In this document: positions 1 to 7,793 of the stretch, piece by piece | Layout: each line of letters starts with the position of its first letter | Numbering within the stretch: the stretch's first letter is position 1 | From: an uncultured Bacteroidales bacterium | Lineage (GTDB): Bacteria; Bacteroidota; Bacteroidia; Bacteroidales; Paludibacteraceae | Reading direction: 5' to 3' | Assembly (NCBI GenBank): GCA_900318245.1 | Contig: ONJT01000019.1 | Location: 1-64,000, forward strand | Length of the DNA: 64,000 nucleotides | Notes under the pieces: model-generated | What the model was told of the DNA's origin: nothing | The model's input: only the letters and a program-made list of their open reading frames with translations | Database searches by the model: none | Program-made: the position numbers and the translations under genes

Positions 1-156
1 GCGGTAGAACGGCTGCACGTTGAATCCTTCCGGCGTGCGCCATACCAACTTCTTGTCGAAGTCGGCACCTTTCAGGTCAGCGATGATCTTGTCCTTCCAC
101 ACTTGCGTGGAGACCGGAGCAAAATCCGCTAACATGTTTACTTTGTTGTCTGCCAT
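1..156 (-). CDS. mutA: Methylmalonyl-CoA mutase small subunit, 5' fragment
   Basis: The minus strand encodes the first 52 residues of a protein that runs off the left edge of the window. The N-terminus, with 'DFAPVSTQVWKDKI' followed by 'DLKGADFDKKLVWRT', is the characteristic start of the small (beta) subunit of adenosylcobalamin-dependent methylmalonyl-CoA mutase. That subunit pairs with the catalytic large subunit to interconvert succinyl-CoA and methylmalonyl-CoA on the route from succinate to propionate. The start is the ATG at 154-156. A good Bacteroidota promoter lies about 70 bp upstream at 227-258. The family call rests on sequence memory of this N-terminus; the rest of the gene is not visible. 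Confidence 0.9.
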   Translation of the reverse strand, partial: MADNKVNMLADFAPVSTQVWKDKIIADLKGADFDKKLVWRTPEGFNVQPFYR

Positions 157-226
157 AAATTTGTGTTTTTTATAATGGTTTTTATTGTTTTTCCGTGTTT
201 CGCAGCCTTGCGAACCAAAAATCGCA

Positions 227-258
227 CAAAGTTACAAAGTTTTTACGATATATGCAAA
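227..258 (-). promoter_or_regulatory. Bacteroidota-type promoter of mutA
   Basis: On the minus strand, TTTG (255-258) is followed after 20 bp by TAACTTTG (227-234), matching the Bacteroidota -33 TTTG and -7 TAnnTTTG elements. It precedes mutA with a leader of roughly 65 nt. Confidence 0.75.
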
Positions 259-359
259 TATTTTTTGTTTTTTTCACAAAATACCCCTCCGAACACAAAG
301 AAAGCGTCATTTTTTAAAACCAAGACAGCCAAAATGTCCTATTTCTCTCGGGATCATCA

Positions 360-391
360 CGGGGGCATCTCGGGGGCATCTCGGGGGCAAT
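360..391. repeat. 11-bp tandem repeat, three copies
   Basis: Three near-identical 11-bp units, CGGGGGCATCT, CGGGGGCATCT and CGGGGGCAATT, lie head to tail between the mutA promoter and the next promoter. The region 259-436 otherwise contains no gene that I can support. Confidence 0.8.
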
Positions 392-436
392 TCGACATTT
401 AGAACATTTTGAGAGGTCTCTTTTTTTTACCCAACT

Positions 437-468
437 CTTGCGTATGTCAGAAAAAAGCAGTAATTTTG
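437..468 (+). promoter_or_regulatory. Bacteroidota-type promoter of the Pmp3-family gene
   Basis: CTTG (437-440), a 20-bp spacer that includes TATGTCAG and an A tract, then TAATTTTG (461-468). It lies about 20 bp upstream of the small gene at 489. Confidence 0.75.
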
Positions 469-488
469 CACGGCAAAATTGAAACAAT

Positions 489-644
489 ATGACCTGTTTA
501 CAAGTATTATTGGCTATTATCTTCCCGCCTCTGGCGGTAGTTGATCGCGGATGCGGCTCGATGACCATCGTCTTTCTCCTCACCCTCTGCGGCTGGATCC
601 CCGGTGTCATCGGCGCCCTCATCATCCTCAACAAGAACAATTGA
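489..644 (+). CDS. Pmp3/YqaE-family small hydrophobic membrane protein
   Basis: A 51-residue protein with two membrane segments (about residues 3-19 and 26-46). It has the Pmp3/UPF0057 signature: a first helix containing 'IFPPLAVVDRGCG', then a second helix containing 'LTLCGWIPGVIGAL'. Members of this family are small inner-membrane proteins linked in yeast and plants to membrane potential and cation or salt stress; the bacterial role is poorly defined. The gene has its own promoter about 20 bp upstream. The family normally has a stretch such as LKxGCG between the helices, here replaced by VDRGCG. The product is too short for most ORF callers. Confidence 0.85.
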   Translation: MTCLQVLLAIIFPPLAVVDRGCGSMTIVFLLTLCGWIPGVIGALIILNKNN

Positions 645-674
645 CATGATCACTACCCGATAAGACCTACACCG

Positions 675-2381
675 TTACCGGGCAATGCGTTGGCCGGTGA
701 TAGTGTATAGCTGATCGCCGGATAGGATATAGAGATGACCGTCGATGAGCAGTTTCCGGTTCTTGACCGGTGATGGCTCATCGGTGATCTCGTCCACTCC
801 CATACCGCCGTCGCAGGAGGTAAGATAATCGGAATAAACCGTTTGCGCACCGGAACCGTTCATGGTAACATCCACTTGCGCTATACGCCGGTGACCACTG
901 GAACCTCCTACGGAGAAGACCACCTGGTCTGCGTCACCCGTCCAGGTACTACCGCTTAGCGCACCGGTGCTGACACTTATCGCGTTATTGGAATCGCCGG
1001 AACCAAAGGTTAAGACAATCTTGGTTATTGACTCCGCGGTCACCGTCATGGTGTTACCCGGGTAACAACGCACGGCTTCGCCGGTATTATAATATTTCGG
1101 CACATTGGAGCCTGCTGTTCCTTTTCCGAACGTGAGAGTGACATCCCCTTTCTGAATGGAACTTACTGCCTGACCATTGGAAAATCCTTGCGCTTTCATG
1201 TTCACCGACTCGGTGCTCTCCACTTTTCCGTGGTCGATAGTCTCTGCGTGCGCAAAGACGGCATAGTAAGTCACATCAGCCGTTATCGGCGGGAAATCTG
1301 CCGGCTCGCGATAGAGGATTGCAGGCGCTTCACCCGCTATTCCATCAATGGGCGCGTCTGTCCATCCGACAAAGACATTACTGTTAGACGAGCACGACTC
1401 GGGTGTCTCCGGCAGGGCTTGGATCTTCTTGTTCTCTACAATAGAATCCACAGAGAGGATGACTCCGTTCACAGACCACGTCACGCCGTACTTCACCTTT
1501 CCTGCGGGGTCTTGTCCGCCTCCGTCACAGGTAGGCGTCATGGTCGAGAGGTCCACTTGCTGGTTCTTTTTCGTACCCCATATATACTCCACGAGGTCCG
1601 GATAATCGATGAACGGATTACGGTTGTTCTGCTCCCCATAGACAGCTTGGTTACGGTCAATCTCTTTCTGGGAGACAGGGTCGTTGCGATGCCATTCGAG
1701 CAGGAAAGCGAGGCTATACGGTTTCAGGTTCGTAGGGTTGGAAGAGAACATCGTTGCCCCGCCGCCGGAGTTGAGAATCTTATCGCGATAGCGCGCCACC
1801 ATATAAAAGAACGTGCGCGCGAAGTCCCCTTTATAGCGGTCGTCCGGTTCGTAGCACGTACCGGAATAACCGGAGACAGCCGATGTACCGAGTTTGCCGA
1901 GTGCATGGTGATCCGGGTCGCCGGAGATGCCTTTGTTGCTTCCCACAACACCATACGGGTAGTTCGAACGCAGGTTGTTCACGCGGGCGTCCGTCGGATA
2001 GACATTGAACAGATCCGAGACCATCGGTCCTGAACCCAGCCACGACTGGCAGCAGACATGCTCCTTGTTCCATCCGTCACACACCTGTTTCTGCGCCTTA
2101 TTGGCGTCCTCATAGACGAAATGGCACGTGGAATACATATCCCAGAGCGAATCGGCGTAGAAGTCGGTATTGAGGTAATGGGGTTCAAGACCTTTATAGG
2201 AGATCTCGTTGTAGTCGCGAGAGATACAGATCTGCAGGGCATCGAGGATAGCATCCGGTGATTTCTTGCCGGACACGCCGTCATAGTACCCCTCCGGAAT
2301 GGCGGCTACACCTTCGATGACGTTAGCCCGGACGCTAACGAAACAAAGAACACAGAATGCTAAAAACAGATGCTTTTTCAT
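675..2381 (-). CDS. Secreted endonuclease I family nuclease with C-terminal tag (copy 2)
   Basis: A 568-residue secreted protein: signal peptide (about 1-19), endonuclease I (EndA/NucM-type, PF04231-like) domain at about 25-275, a Listeria-Bacteroides-type repeat segment ('VFVGWTDAPIDG'), a C-terminal beta domain and a 26-residue tag ending in 'YTITGQRIAR'. The nuclease core shows 'WNKEHVCCQSW' followed by 'FNVYPTDARVNNLRSNYPYG', the His-Asn-containing ββα-metal motif region. Such enzymes cut extracellular DNA and RNA without sequence specificity, usually for nutrient recovery. The start codon overlaps the stop of the paralogue upstream by 4 bp (ATGA), so the two are translationally coupled. 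Cysteines follow the catalytic His here ('HVCC'), where relatives have Trp-Pro or Ile-Pro, so activity should be tested. Confidence 0.85.
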   Translation of the reverse strand: MKKHLFLAFCVLCFVSVRANVIEGVAAIPEGYYDGVSGKKSPDAILDALQICISRDYNEISYKGLEPHYLNTDFYADSLWDMYSTCHFVYEDANKAQKQVCDGWNKEHVCCQSWLGSGPMVSDLFNVYPTDARVNNLRSNYPYGVVGSNKGISGDPDHHALGKLGTSAVSGYSGTCYEPDDRYKGDFARTFFYMVARYRDKILNSGGGATMFSSNPTNLKPYSLAFLLEWHRNDPVSQKEIDRNQAVYGEQNNRNPFIDYPDLVEYIWGTKKNQQVDLSTMTPTCDGGGQDPAGKVKYGVTWSVNGVILSVDSIVENKKIQALPETPESCSSNSNVFVGWTDAPIDGIAGEAPAILYREPADFPPITADVTYYAVFAHAETIDHGKVESTESVNMKAQGFSNGQAVSSIQKGDVTLTFGKGTAGSNVPKYYNTGEAVRCYPGNTMTVTAESITKIVLTFGSGDSNNAISVSTGALSGSTWTGDADQVVFSVGGSSGHRRIAQVDVTMNGSGAQTVYSDYLTSCDGGMGVDEITDEPSPVKNRKLLIDGHLYILSGDQLYTITGQRIAR

Positions 2382-4165
2382 TTTACTCGTTGACCTTGAA
2401 GATTGAATAATTGGTTATCAAGGAGGATGTATATCTGTCCTCCGATAAGGAGTTTGCGGGCTTGTTCGCTGACTCCGACGAGTTCTACCTCCGTTGTACT
2501 CTGGCAAGAGGTGATAAACCGGTCATAGGTGACTCCTGCACCGGTAGCGTTGATTGTGACATACGAGAAACCGACACCTTTGCCGGATCCGGCATTGGAG
2601 CAGGTGAAAGTAATACGCGATTTGCCGGAGAGGGACTTGGTGTTCGTCCACTCATACTCGGTCATCGTACTACCTTCGCTCACAGTAATCGTACCAATCT
2701 GGGTGTTACCGGCAGCAAAACTGAACTGGTCATATTGAGTACCACCAAAGGTGCGGAGTTTGGCCTGGATAGAACTGAGTCCCGCGAGGTCTATCTCCGG
2801 CGAGATGAGTTCTTTTCCGCTGTCAAGGAGCCAGTACGAACCTTTGTTCGTCCCCGTATTGTTCCAACCATCGGCATGAGAGTCCGCACTGTACGTATAA
2901 ACCGCTGGCTCCGAGGTGCCTTCTCCGGCATGAGCAAAGACGGCATAGTAGGTCACATCTTCCGTGACGGCGGGGAACTGGGCTACTGCGGTATAGAGGA
3001 TAGCGGGTGCTTCATCCGCGGTACCATCGATAGGCGCGTCCGTCCAGCCCATGAAGACATCCGACTCTGCCGAACAGGATACCGGTGTCGCAGGCAAGGC
3101 GGTTAACTTCTTGTTCTCGACAACAGAGTCCACCTTCATCACTTCGCCGTTCACCGACCAGCTGACGCCGTACTTCACCACAGAGGGTCCTACCGGCGTT
3201 CCCTCGCGTGAACCGTCACTCTCGCCGGGAATAAAAGACGGGTCGGTGGATGCCATGAGTTTGGACATATCCAGCGTCTCTCCCGCATGCTCGCCCCAAA
3301 TATACTCTGCCAGATAAGGATAGTCGATAAACGGGTTACGGTTGCCTTGCGTTTCCTGGATACCATTGTTCCGGTCTATCTCTTTACGAGACACGGGGTC
3401 CTCGCGATGCCATTTCATCAACAGTACAACGGCTTTCTTCGTCAGACCGAAGTTCTGCGAAACGGTATATGTGCCGGTAAAGAAGTTATTTCCGGAGGTG
3501 AGGTTGGATTGCTGCCATTTGACGATGGTTCCCATCAAACCGCGGGCGATATCACCTTTGTACTGCGGCTTTGGTTCGAAGACCTGACCCGATCCTTTTA
3601 TTTCTTCTCCTGCTTCGGAGGCGATTGTCTTACGATCCGTAGCCCATGTACCGGCTGAGCCGAACTTGTTCCCCACCCAATTGGTACCGCCGTTCACTTC
3701 TCCGTACTCGTAGTTGGAACGGACTCCGTTGACTTTTCCGTCTGTAGGAAGTACATGGAAGATATCATTACCTATACCGCCTGTGCCGCCTCCCCACCAA
3801 CTCTGCGGGATAGAGTGCTCGCGGTTATAACAATCGCATACACCATTGTAGTTTCCGCAGGTATTACTCGGGGCAAAAACACACTCGCCGTACATATCCC
3901 ATATCTTGCCGGCTTTGCCTACCGAATCCTGAGGATAGACGTCTGTCTTCAAATAGGCATCATACAGTTTCTTGTATCCGACAGAAGAAAAACCCTTGTT
4001 AGTCTGCGCACTCACAGCTTTCCAGAGATCCGCACCGGACTTGCCGTCCACAGACTCCCAATACGCAGGTATCTCATCCGCCGGAGTAACCGAAGCTGCG
4101 AAAGCCTCCGCGGACAAAAAACAGATAACCGATACGGTTAAAGAAAATAAGAAAAAATGTTTCAT
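2378..4165 (-). CDS. Secreted endonuclease I family nuclease with C-terminal tag (copy 1)
   Basis: A 595-residue paralogue of the neighbour at 675-2381. It has a signal peptide (about 1-23), an endonuclease I domain with the canonical 'CYNREHSIPQSWW' and 'DIFHVLPTDGKVNGVRSNYEYG' motifs, and a conserved 'HREDPVSRKEIDRNNGIQ' segment near the domain's end. A Listeria-Bacteroides-type repeat segment follows, then a jelly-roll-like region and the same C-terminal tag ('KLLIGGQIYILLDNQLFNL'). The nuclease and tag regions of the two copies align over their length, which suggests an old tandem duplication. The gene overlaps the kinase-like gene upstream by 4 bp and the second nuclease downstream by 4 bp, so the three are one translationally coupled unit. 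Confidence 0.87.
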   Translation of the reverse strand: MKHFFLFSLTVSVICFLSAEAFAASVTPADEIPAYWESVDGKSGADLWKAVSAQTNKGFSSVGYKKLYDAYLKTDVYPQDSVGKAGKIWDMYGECVFAPSNTCGNYNGVCDCYNREHSIPQSWWGGGTGGIGNDIFHVLPTDGKVNGVRSNYEYGEVNGGTNWVGNKFGSAGTWATDRKTIASEAGEEIKGSGQVFEPKPQYKGDIARGLMGTIVKWQQSNLTSGNNFFTGTYTVSQNFGLTKKAVVLLMKWHREDPVSRKEIDRNNGIQETQGNRNPFIDYPYLAEYIWGEHAGETLDMSKLMASTDPSFIPGESDGSREGTPVGPSVVKYGVSWSVNGEVMKVDSVVENKKLTALPATPVSCSAESDVFMGWTDAPIDGTADEAPAILYTAVAQFPAVTEDVTYYAVFAHAGEGTSEPAVYTYSADSHADGWNNTGTNKGSYWLLDSGKELISPEIDLAGLSSIQAKLRTFGGTQYDQFSFAAGNTQIGTITVSEGSTMTEYEWTNTKSLSGKSRITFTCSNAGSGKGVGFSYVTINATGAGVTYDRFITSCQSTTEVELVGVSEQARKLLIGGQIYILLDNQLFNLQGQRVK

Positions 4166-4785
4166 GACATACTACGGATATAGGTGAGTATCAGTTCTAC
4201 TGCGGCATCCTCAGAGATGTCGTCCATGTTGATGACGAGGTGGTAGTTGCGGGCATCGTAACGGCTGGTGCCGGTGAACTCCTTGACGTAGTTCTCGCGC
4301 ATCTTATCGACTTTGTCGATGACGAGCCGCGCCTGTTCCTTGGTCATGTTCTGCTCGCGCGCCACACGCTCAATACGATTGAGCATCGATGCCTGAATGA
4401 GGATAGACAGGTGGTTCGGGTGCTCGCGGAACATATAGAACGCTGTACGACCGGCGATGACACAGGACTGGTCTTTGGCAAGGGCCTTGAGAATCTGGGT
4501 CTCTGCGCGGAAGACATCCTCGGTCTCGATATTCGTCTGGTTCAACTCGTACTCGGACTCCGAGAAAGTCATCTTACGCTTGAACTCCTCCCACCAGCCG
4601 GTCTCCTGACCTTTGAGGTGCTCAATCTGCTCTACGGAGAGGTTATAGCGCTCCTGCAGGGCGTTGATGACCGCTTTGTCGAAGTACTCGACACCTAATT
4701 TCTCGGCTAACTTGCGACCAACCGTGCGGCCGCCGCTTCCTAATTCACGATTAATCGTGATGATGAATTTACTATTCGTATTCAT
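4162..4785 (-). CDS. Cytidylate kinase-like family protein
   Basis: A 207-residue P-loop protein of the cytidylate-kinase-like family (PF13189-type). The N-terminus 'FIITINRELGSGGRTVGRKL' contains the glycine-rich nucleotide-binding loop. 'EYFDKAVINAL' follows, and 'SCVIAGRTAFYMFREHP' lies in the middle, as in relatives. These proteins resemble CMP kinase but their substrate is usually unknown. The gene follows dcuB by 3 bp and overlaps the first nuclease by 4 bp. A kinase that salvages nucleotides would fit beside two secreted nucleases, but that is inference. Confidence 0.85.
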   Translation of the reverse strand: MNTNSKFIITINRELGSGGRTVGRKLAEKLGVEYFDKAVINALQERYNLSVEQIEHLKGQETGWWEEFKRKMTFSESEYELNQTNIETEDVFRAETQILKALAKDQSCVIAGRTAFYMFREHPNHLSILIQASMLNRIERVAREQNMTKEQARLVIDKVDKMRENYVKEFTGTSRYDARNYHLVINMDDISEDAAVELILTYIRSMS

Positions 4786-4788
4786 AAT

Positions 4789-6234
4789 TTAGAATATTAA
4801 CAACGTTAAAAGATATGCGATGATGGTCGAGACAGTCACGCAGATAAGTCCCGGCATCATAAACGAGTGGTTCAACAGATACTTACCGATGACAGTTGTG
4901 CCCGAGCGGTCGAAGTTAACCGTCGCGATATCCGACGGATAGTTCGGAATGAAGAAATAGCCATATACCGACGGCAGTACACCGAGCAGTACAATACCCG
5001 AGATACCCAGTTTGTACGCCAACGGGAGCATCGCTACCACTACTGAACCTTGCGAGTTGATCAGCACTGAGACGGCAAAGAACACTAACGCAATCGACCA
5101 TGGATATTTAGTCACCACATCATCCAGCATACCTTGTATCTGCGGCATGTAGTTACCGAAATACGTATCTGCCATCCACGCAATACCGTAGATAGCTACC
5201 ACTGCCACCATACCCGATTGCCATACCGGACCGGCTACGGCTTTCTTCGGACTGGCCTTGCAGAAGATAATCATCAGCGCCGCCGCCGTGATCATAATGA
5301 TTTGGATGACGAGGTTCATCTTAAGAGTTACCATGCCCATCTCCGTGAAGTTCTCTGCTACCACACCGGCTTTTGCTAACTCTTTAGCGGTAATGGTTAC
5401 ACCGCTTGCAAGCGTGATGTCCCCTGCCCCTTTGACCGCTTTGATGACCTCAAAACTTGGCAGCAGTTGTGGGAAGATAGCGAACAGCACAATGACAGCC
5501 AGGGCGCCGAGGAAGATAAACACGCTATTCTTTGCGCTCTGCGGAATCTCGCGATCGAGCGTCGTAGCCGTATTACCATAGATATACGCGCGCTGCTCGG
5601 GATCGGCGATCTTCGCTTGGAAAACGGGGTCTTTATCGAGGTCCAAACCGCGTTTGTAGGACGCTGCTGCCGCTGCCATCAGACCGCATATACACGACGG
5701 GATGGTGATCATCAGCACTTGCGGGATCGTCACATCAAAACCATTCGCATTCGATATACTTACAAACGCTACCACCGCTGCCGCAATCGGCGAACAGGTG
5801 ATACCTACCTGCGAAGCGATAGACGCTACGCCACACGGACGCTCAGGACGGATGCCTTTCTTCAACGCGATATCGCAGATAATCGGCATCAGCGTATACA
5901 CCACGTGACCTGTACCCACCAACACCGTCAGAAAGAAAGTAGTCAGCGGTGCAAGGAACGTGATACGATCAGGATGCTTACGCAGCATCTTCTCCGCCAA
6001 CTGAATCAACCAATCCATACCGCCGGAAGCCTGCATGATACCGGCGCAGGTGACTGCGGCGATGATGATGTAGATGACGTCCGTCGGAGGAGTGCCCGGT
6101 TTCATTCCGAAGCAGAAGACGAGGATCGCAAGACCAATACCGGAGATAGCGCCAAGCGCCAAACTGCCGTAACGCGAGCCGACCCACAGAGCTCCTAAGA
6201 CAATGAGGAGCTGAAGAATCATAATCCAACTCAT
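4789..6234 (-). CDS. dcuB: Anaerobic C4-dicarboxylate transporter (DcuA/DcuB family)
   Basis: A 481-residue polytopic inner-membrane protein with about 10-12 hydrophobic segments. The sequence matches the Dcu family of anaerobic fumarate/succinate antiporters: 'GGMDWLIQLAEKMLRKHP', 'FLTVLVGTGHVVYTLMPII', 'CGVASIASQVGITCSPIAAA' and a C-terminal 'FFIPNYPSDIATVNFDRSGT' are all recognisable. In anaerobes it imports fumarate, malate or aspartate and exports succinate. Whether it is the DcuA or DcuB type cannot be decided here, so the symbol is provisional. It is the first gene of a minus-strand operon with the kinase-like gene and two nucleases. It is divergent from a porin gene, with promoters on both strands in the 140-bp gap. 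Confidence 0.88.
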   Translation of the reverse strand: MSWIMILQLLIVLGALWVGSRYGSLALGAISGIGLAILVFCFGMKPGTPPTDVIYIIIAAVTCAGIMQASGGMDWLIQLAEKMLRKHPDRITFLAPLTTFFLTVLVGTGHVVYTLMPIICDIALKKGIRPERPCGVASIASQVGITCSPIAAAVVAFVSISNANGFDVTIPQVLMITIPSCICGLMAAAAASYKRGLDLDKDPVFQAKIADPEQRAYIYGNTATTLDREIPQSAKNSVFIFLGALAVIVLFAIFPQLLPSFEVIKAVKGAGDITLASGVTITAKELAKAGVVAENFTEMGMVTLKMNLVIQIIMITAAALMIIFCKASPKKAVAGPVWQSGMVAVVAIYGIAWMADTYFGNYMPQIQGMLDDVVTKYPWSIALVFFAVSVLINSQGSVVVAMLPLAYKLGISGIVLLGVLPSVYGYFFIPNYPSDIATVNFDRSGTTVIGKYLLNHSFMMPGLICVTVSTIIAYLLTLLIF

Positions 6235-6258
6235 AGTATTAAATTTCGATTACGGGCA

Positions 6259-6290
6259 CAAAGGTACTGCTTTTTTTTCACATGTGCAAA
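6259..6290 (-). promoter_or_regulatory. Promoter of the dcuB operon
   Basis: Minus-strand TTTG (6287-6290), 20 bp, TACCTTTG (6259-6266), about 25 bp upstream of the dcuB ATG. Confidence 0.8.
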
Positions 6291-6318
6291 CAGCAAAATG
6301 ATTTTTTTGCATAAATTA

Positions 6319-6350
6319 TTTGCGTATGTAAAAAAAAAGCAGTACTTTTG
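6319..6350 (+). promoter_or_regulatory. Promoter of the porin gene
   Basis: Plus-strand TTTG (6319-6322), a 20-bp spacer containing GTATGT and an A tract, then TACTTTTG (6343-6350). It lies 27 bp before the porin ATG and is divergent from the dcuB promoter. Confidence 0.8.
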
Positions 6351-6377
6351 CGCAAAATAAATGAAAATAATACTGCC

Positions 6378-7793
6378 ATGAAAAGATATATAATCATAGC
6401 GCTTTGCTCCATGCTCCTTATTCCGGTTTCGGCGCAGGAAGTCAGCAAAGAGGCGCAGAAGGCGGAGAAGAAAGCCGCGGTGAAGAGCCATCTGAAGCAA
6501 CACTTCAAACCTTATGGTTTTATCCGTAACTACTTCACGTTCGACAGCCGCGAGTGCATCGCCGGAACAGGTGATTTATACTTCTACATGCCGAAAGACG
6601 AGGCTTGGAATCAAGCGGAAGGCGAACAGTATATCTCGGGCGTGGAGCGCCAGGATCTGAATGCCGTCAGCTCTTTCCGTTTCTTAAGTCTGACCACCCG
6701 CGTAGGACTGGATATAGTAGGCTATAAATGGCGGAATACGGAGTTCGGCGCGAAGATCGAAGCGGATTTCTATACAGGCTTGAGCACGAAAGTCTCTCAC
6801 CCCGTTTCCGGCGTGGCACAGTTCCGTCTGCGCCAGGCTTATCTAACACTCGGCTGGGACAGCCTGCCCATGCTGAACGGCAAAGACTTTGCGCGGGTAG
6901 ATCTGACGATCGGTCAGACCTGGCACCCGATGGCAGCCGACCTCTGCGACGTCATCTCGCTGAATAGCGGTGCGCCGTTTGGTCCGTTCAACCGCAGCCC
7001 ACAAGTGAAGGTGGACGCACGCCTTGGTAAATACGTGACTTTGACGGGGGCGTTGCTCTGGCAGATGCAGTATAACTCCATCGGACCGGATGGTCAATCG
7101 GCAGAGTATATCCTGTATAGCAAAACGCCGGAAGCTTACTTGGGTGTAAGTGCACAGGCGAAAGGCTTCTTGGTACGCGTCGGAGCAGATGTGCTGAGCA
7201 TCAGCCCGCGTCATATCGGCAAACTCAATGGTGTCGATGTACGCGTCAACGACCGTATCACCACCGCTTCGCCTTTCCTCTATCTGCAGTATAAGAAAGG
7301 TGAGTTCTCGATTAAGGCCAAGACCATATTCGCTGAATCCGGAGAGCACATGAACATGAACGGCGGTTATGGCGTGAGTCGTGTGAACCCCGATGGTTCG
7401 TGGAGTTACACTCCGACCCGCACTTCGAGTAGCTGGATCAGCCTCGTATATGGCGGCAAAGTGGGTGCGCAGGAAGACAAACACCCGCAGAAATTACAAG
7501 GTATCCTCTTCGCCGGTTATGTCGAGAACCTCGGCACAAAAGACCCGCTGGCTGTTGAAGGTGGCAAACTGGTCGGTTTCTACTATCCGCGCGTGAAGAA
7601 CATGCGACGCATGTGGCGCATCACGCCGACCCTACTCTACACCATAGGTAAATTCCAGGTAGGTCTGGAGTACGACATCACGTCCGTTCACTACGGCGAT
7701 GGCAAAATAAACCCCGCTAACGGATTGTCCGAGCAGGGCTTACACTGGGTGACCAACCACCGCGTGCAACTCATGACGAAGTATAATTTCTAA
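6378..7793 (+). CDS. Outer-membrane porin, DcaP-like (putative)
   Basis: A 471-residue protein with a signal peptide (about 1-19, cleavage after 'PVSAQ'), a short Lys/Ala-rich helical segment, then a beta-barrel with alternating hydrophobic residues ending in Phe ('RVQLMTKYNF'), as outer-membrane barrels do. The general pattern resembles DcaP-type porins, which pass dicarboxylates, but I am not certain of the family. The ATG at 6378 is chosen over an in-frame TTG at 6348, because that TTG lies inside the -7 promoter element and the signal peptide begins at the ATG. Its position opposite dcuB suggests a C4-dicarboxylate uptake pair across the two membranes (inference). The 3' end overlaps the convergent lpd gene by 4 bp. 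Confidence 0.75.
   Translation: MKRYIIIALCSMLLIPVSAQEVSKEAQKAEKKAAVKSHLKQHFKPYGFIRNYFTFDSRECIAGTGDLYFYMPKDEAWNQAEGEQYISGVERQDLNAVSSFRFLSLTTRVGLDIVGYKWRNTEFGAKIEADFYTGLSTKVSHPVSGVAQFRLRQAYLTLGWDSLPMLNGKDFARVDLTIGQTWHPMAADLCDVISLNSGAPFGPFNRSPQVKVDARLGKYVTLTGALLWQMQYNSIGPDGQSAEYILYSKTPEAYLGVSAQAKGFLVRVGADVLSISPRHIGKLNGVDVRVNDRITTASPFLYLQYKKGEFSIKAKTIFAESGEHMNMNGGYGVSRVNPDGSWSYTPTRTSSSWISLVYGGKVGAQEDKHPQKLQGILFAGYVENLGTKDPLAVEGGKLVGFYYPRVKNMRRMWRITPTLLYTIGKFQVGLEYDITSVHYGDGKINPANGLSEQGLHWVTNHRVQLMTKYNF

Noticed and set aside
360-391. Short direct repeats as a CRISPR array
   Set aside because: The units are 11 bp without spacers, and no cas gene is present in the window.
411-428. Possible terminator GAGAGGTCTC followed by Ts
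   Set aside because: The stem has only four pairs with a 2-nt loop, too weak to support.
1188-2033. 281-codon plus-strand ORF opposite the first nuclease gene, and similar long antisense ORFs opposite nqrB, nqrF, clpB and rpsA
   Set aside because: They are codon-shadow frames of strongly biased genes on the other strand; their translations show no signal peptide, domain or start context.
6348-6377. TTG start 10 codons upstream of the porin ATG
   Set aside because: It lies inside the -7 promoter element and the signal peptide begins at the later ATG.
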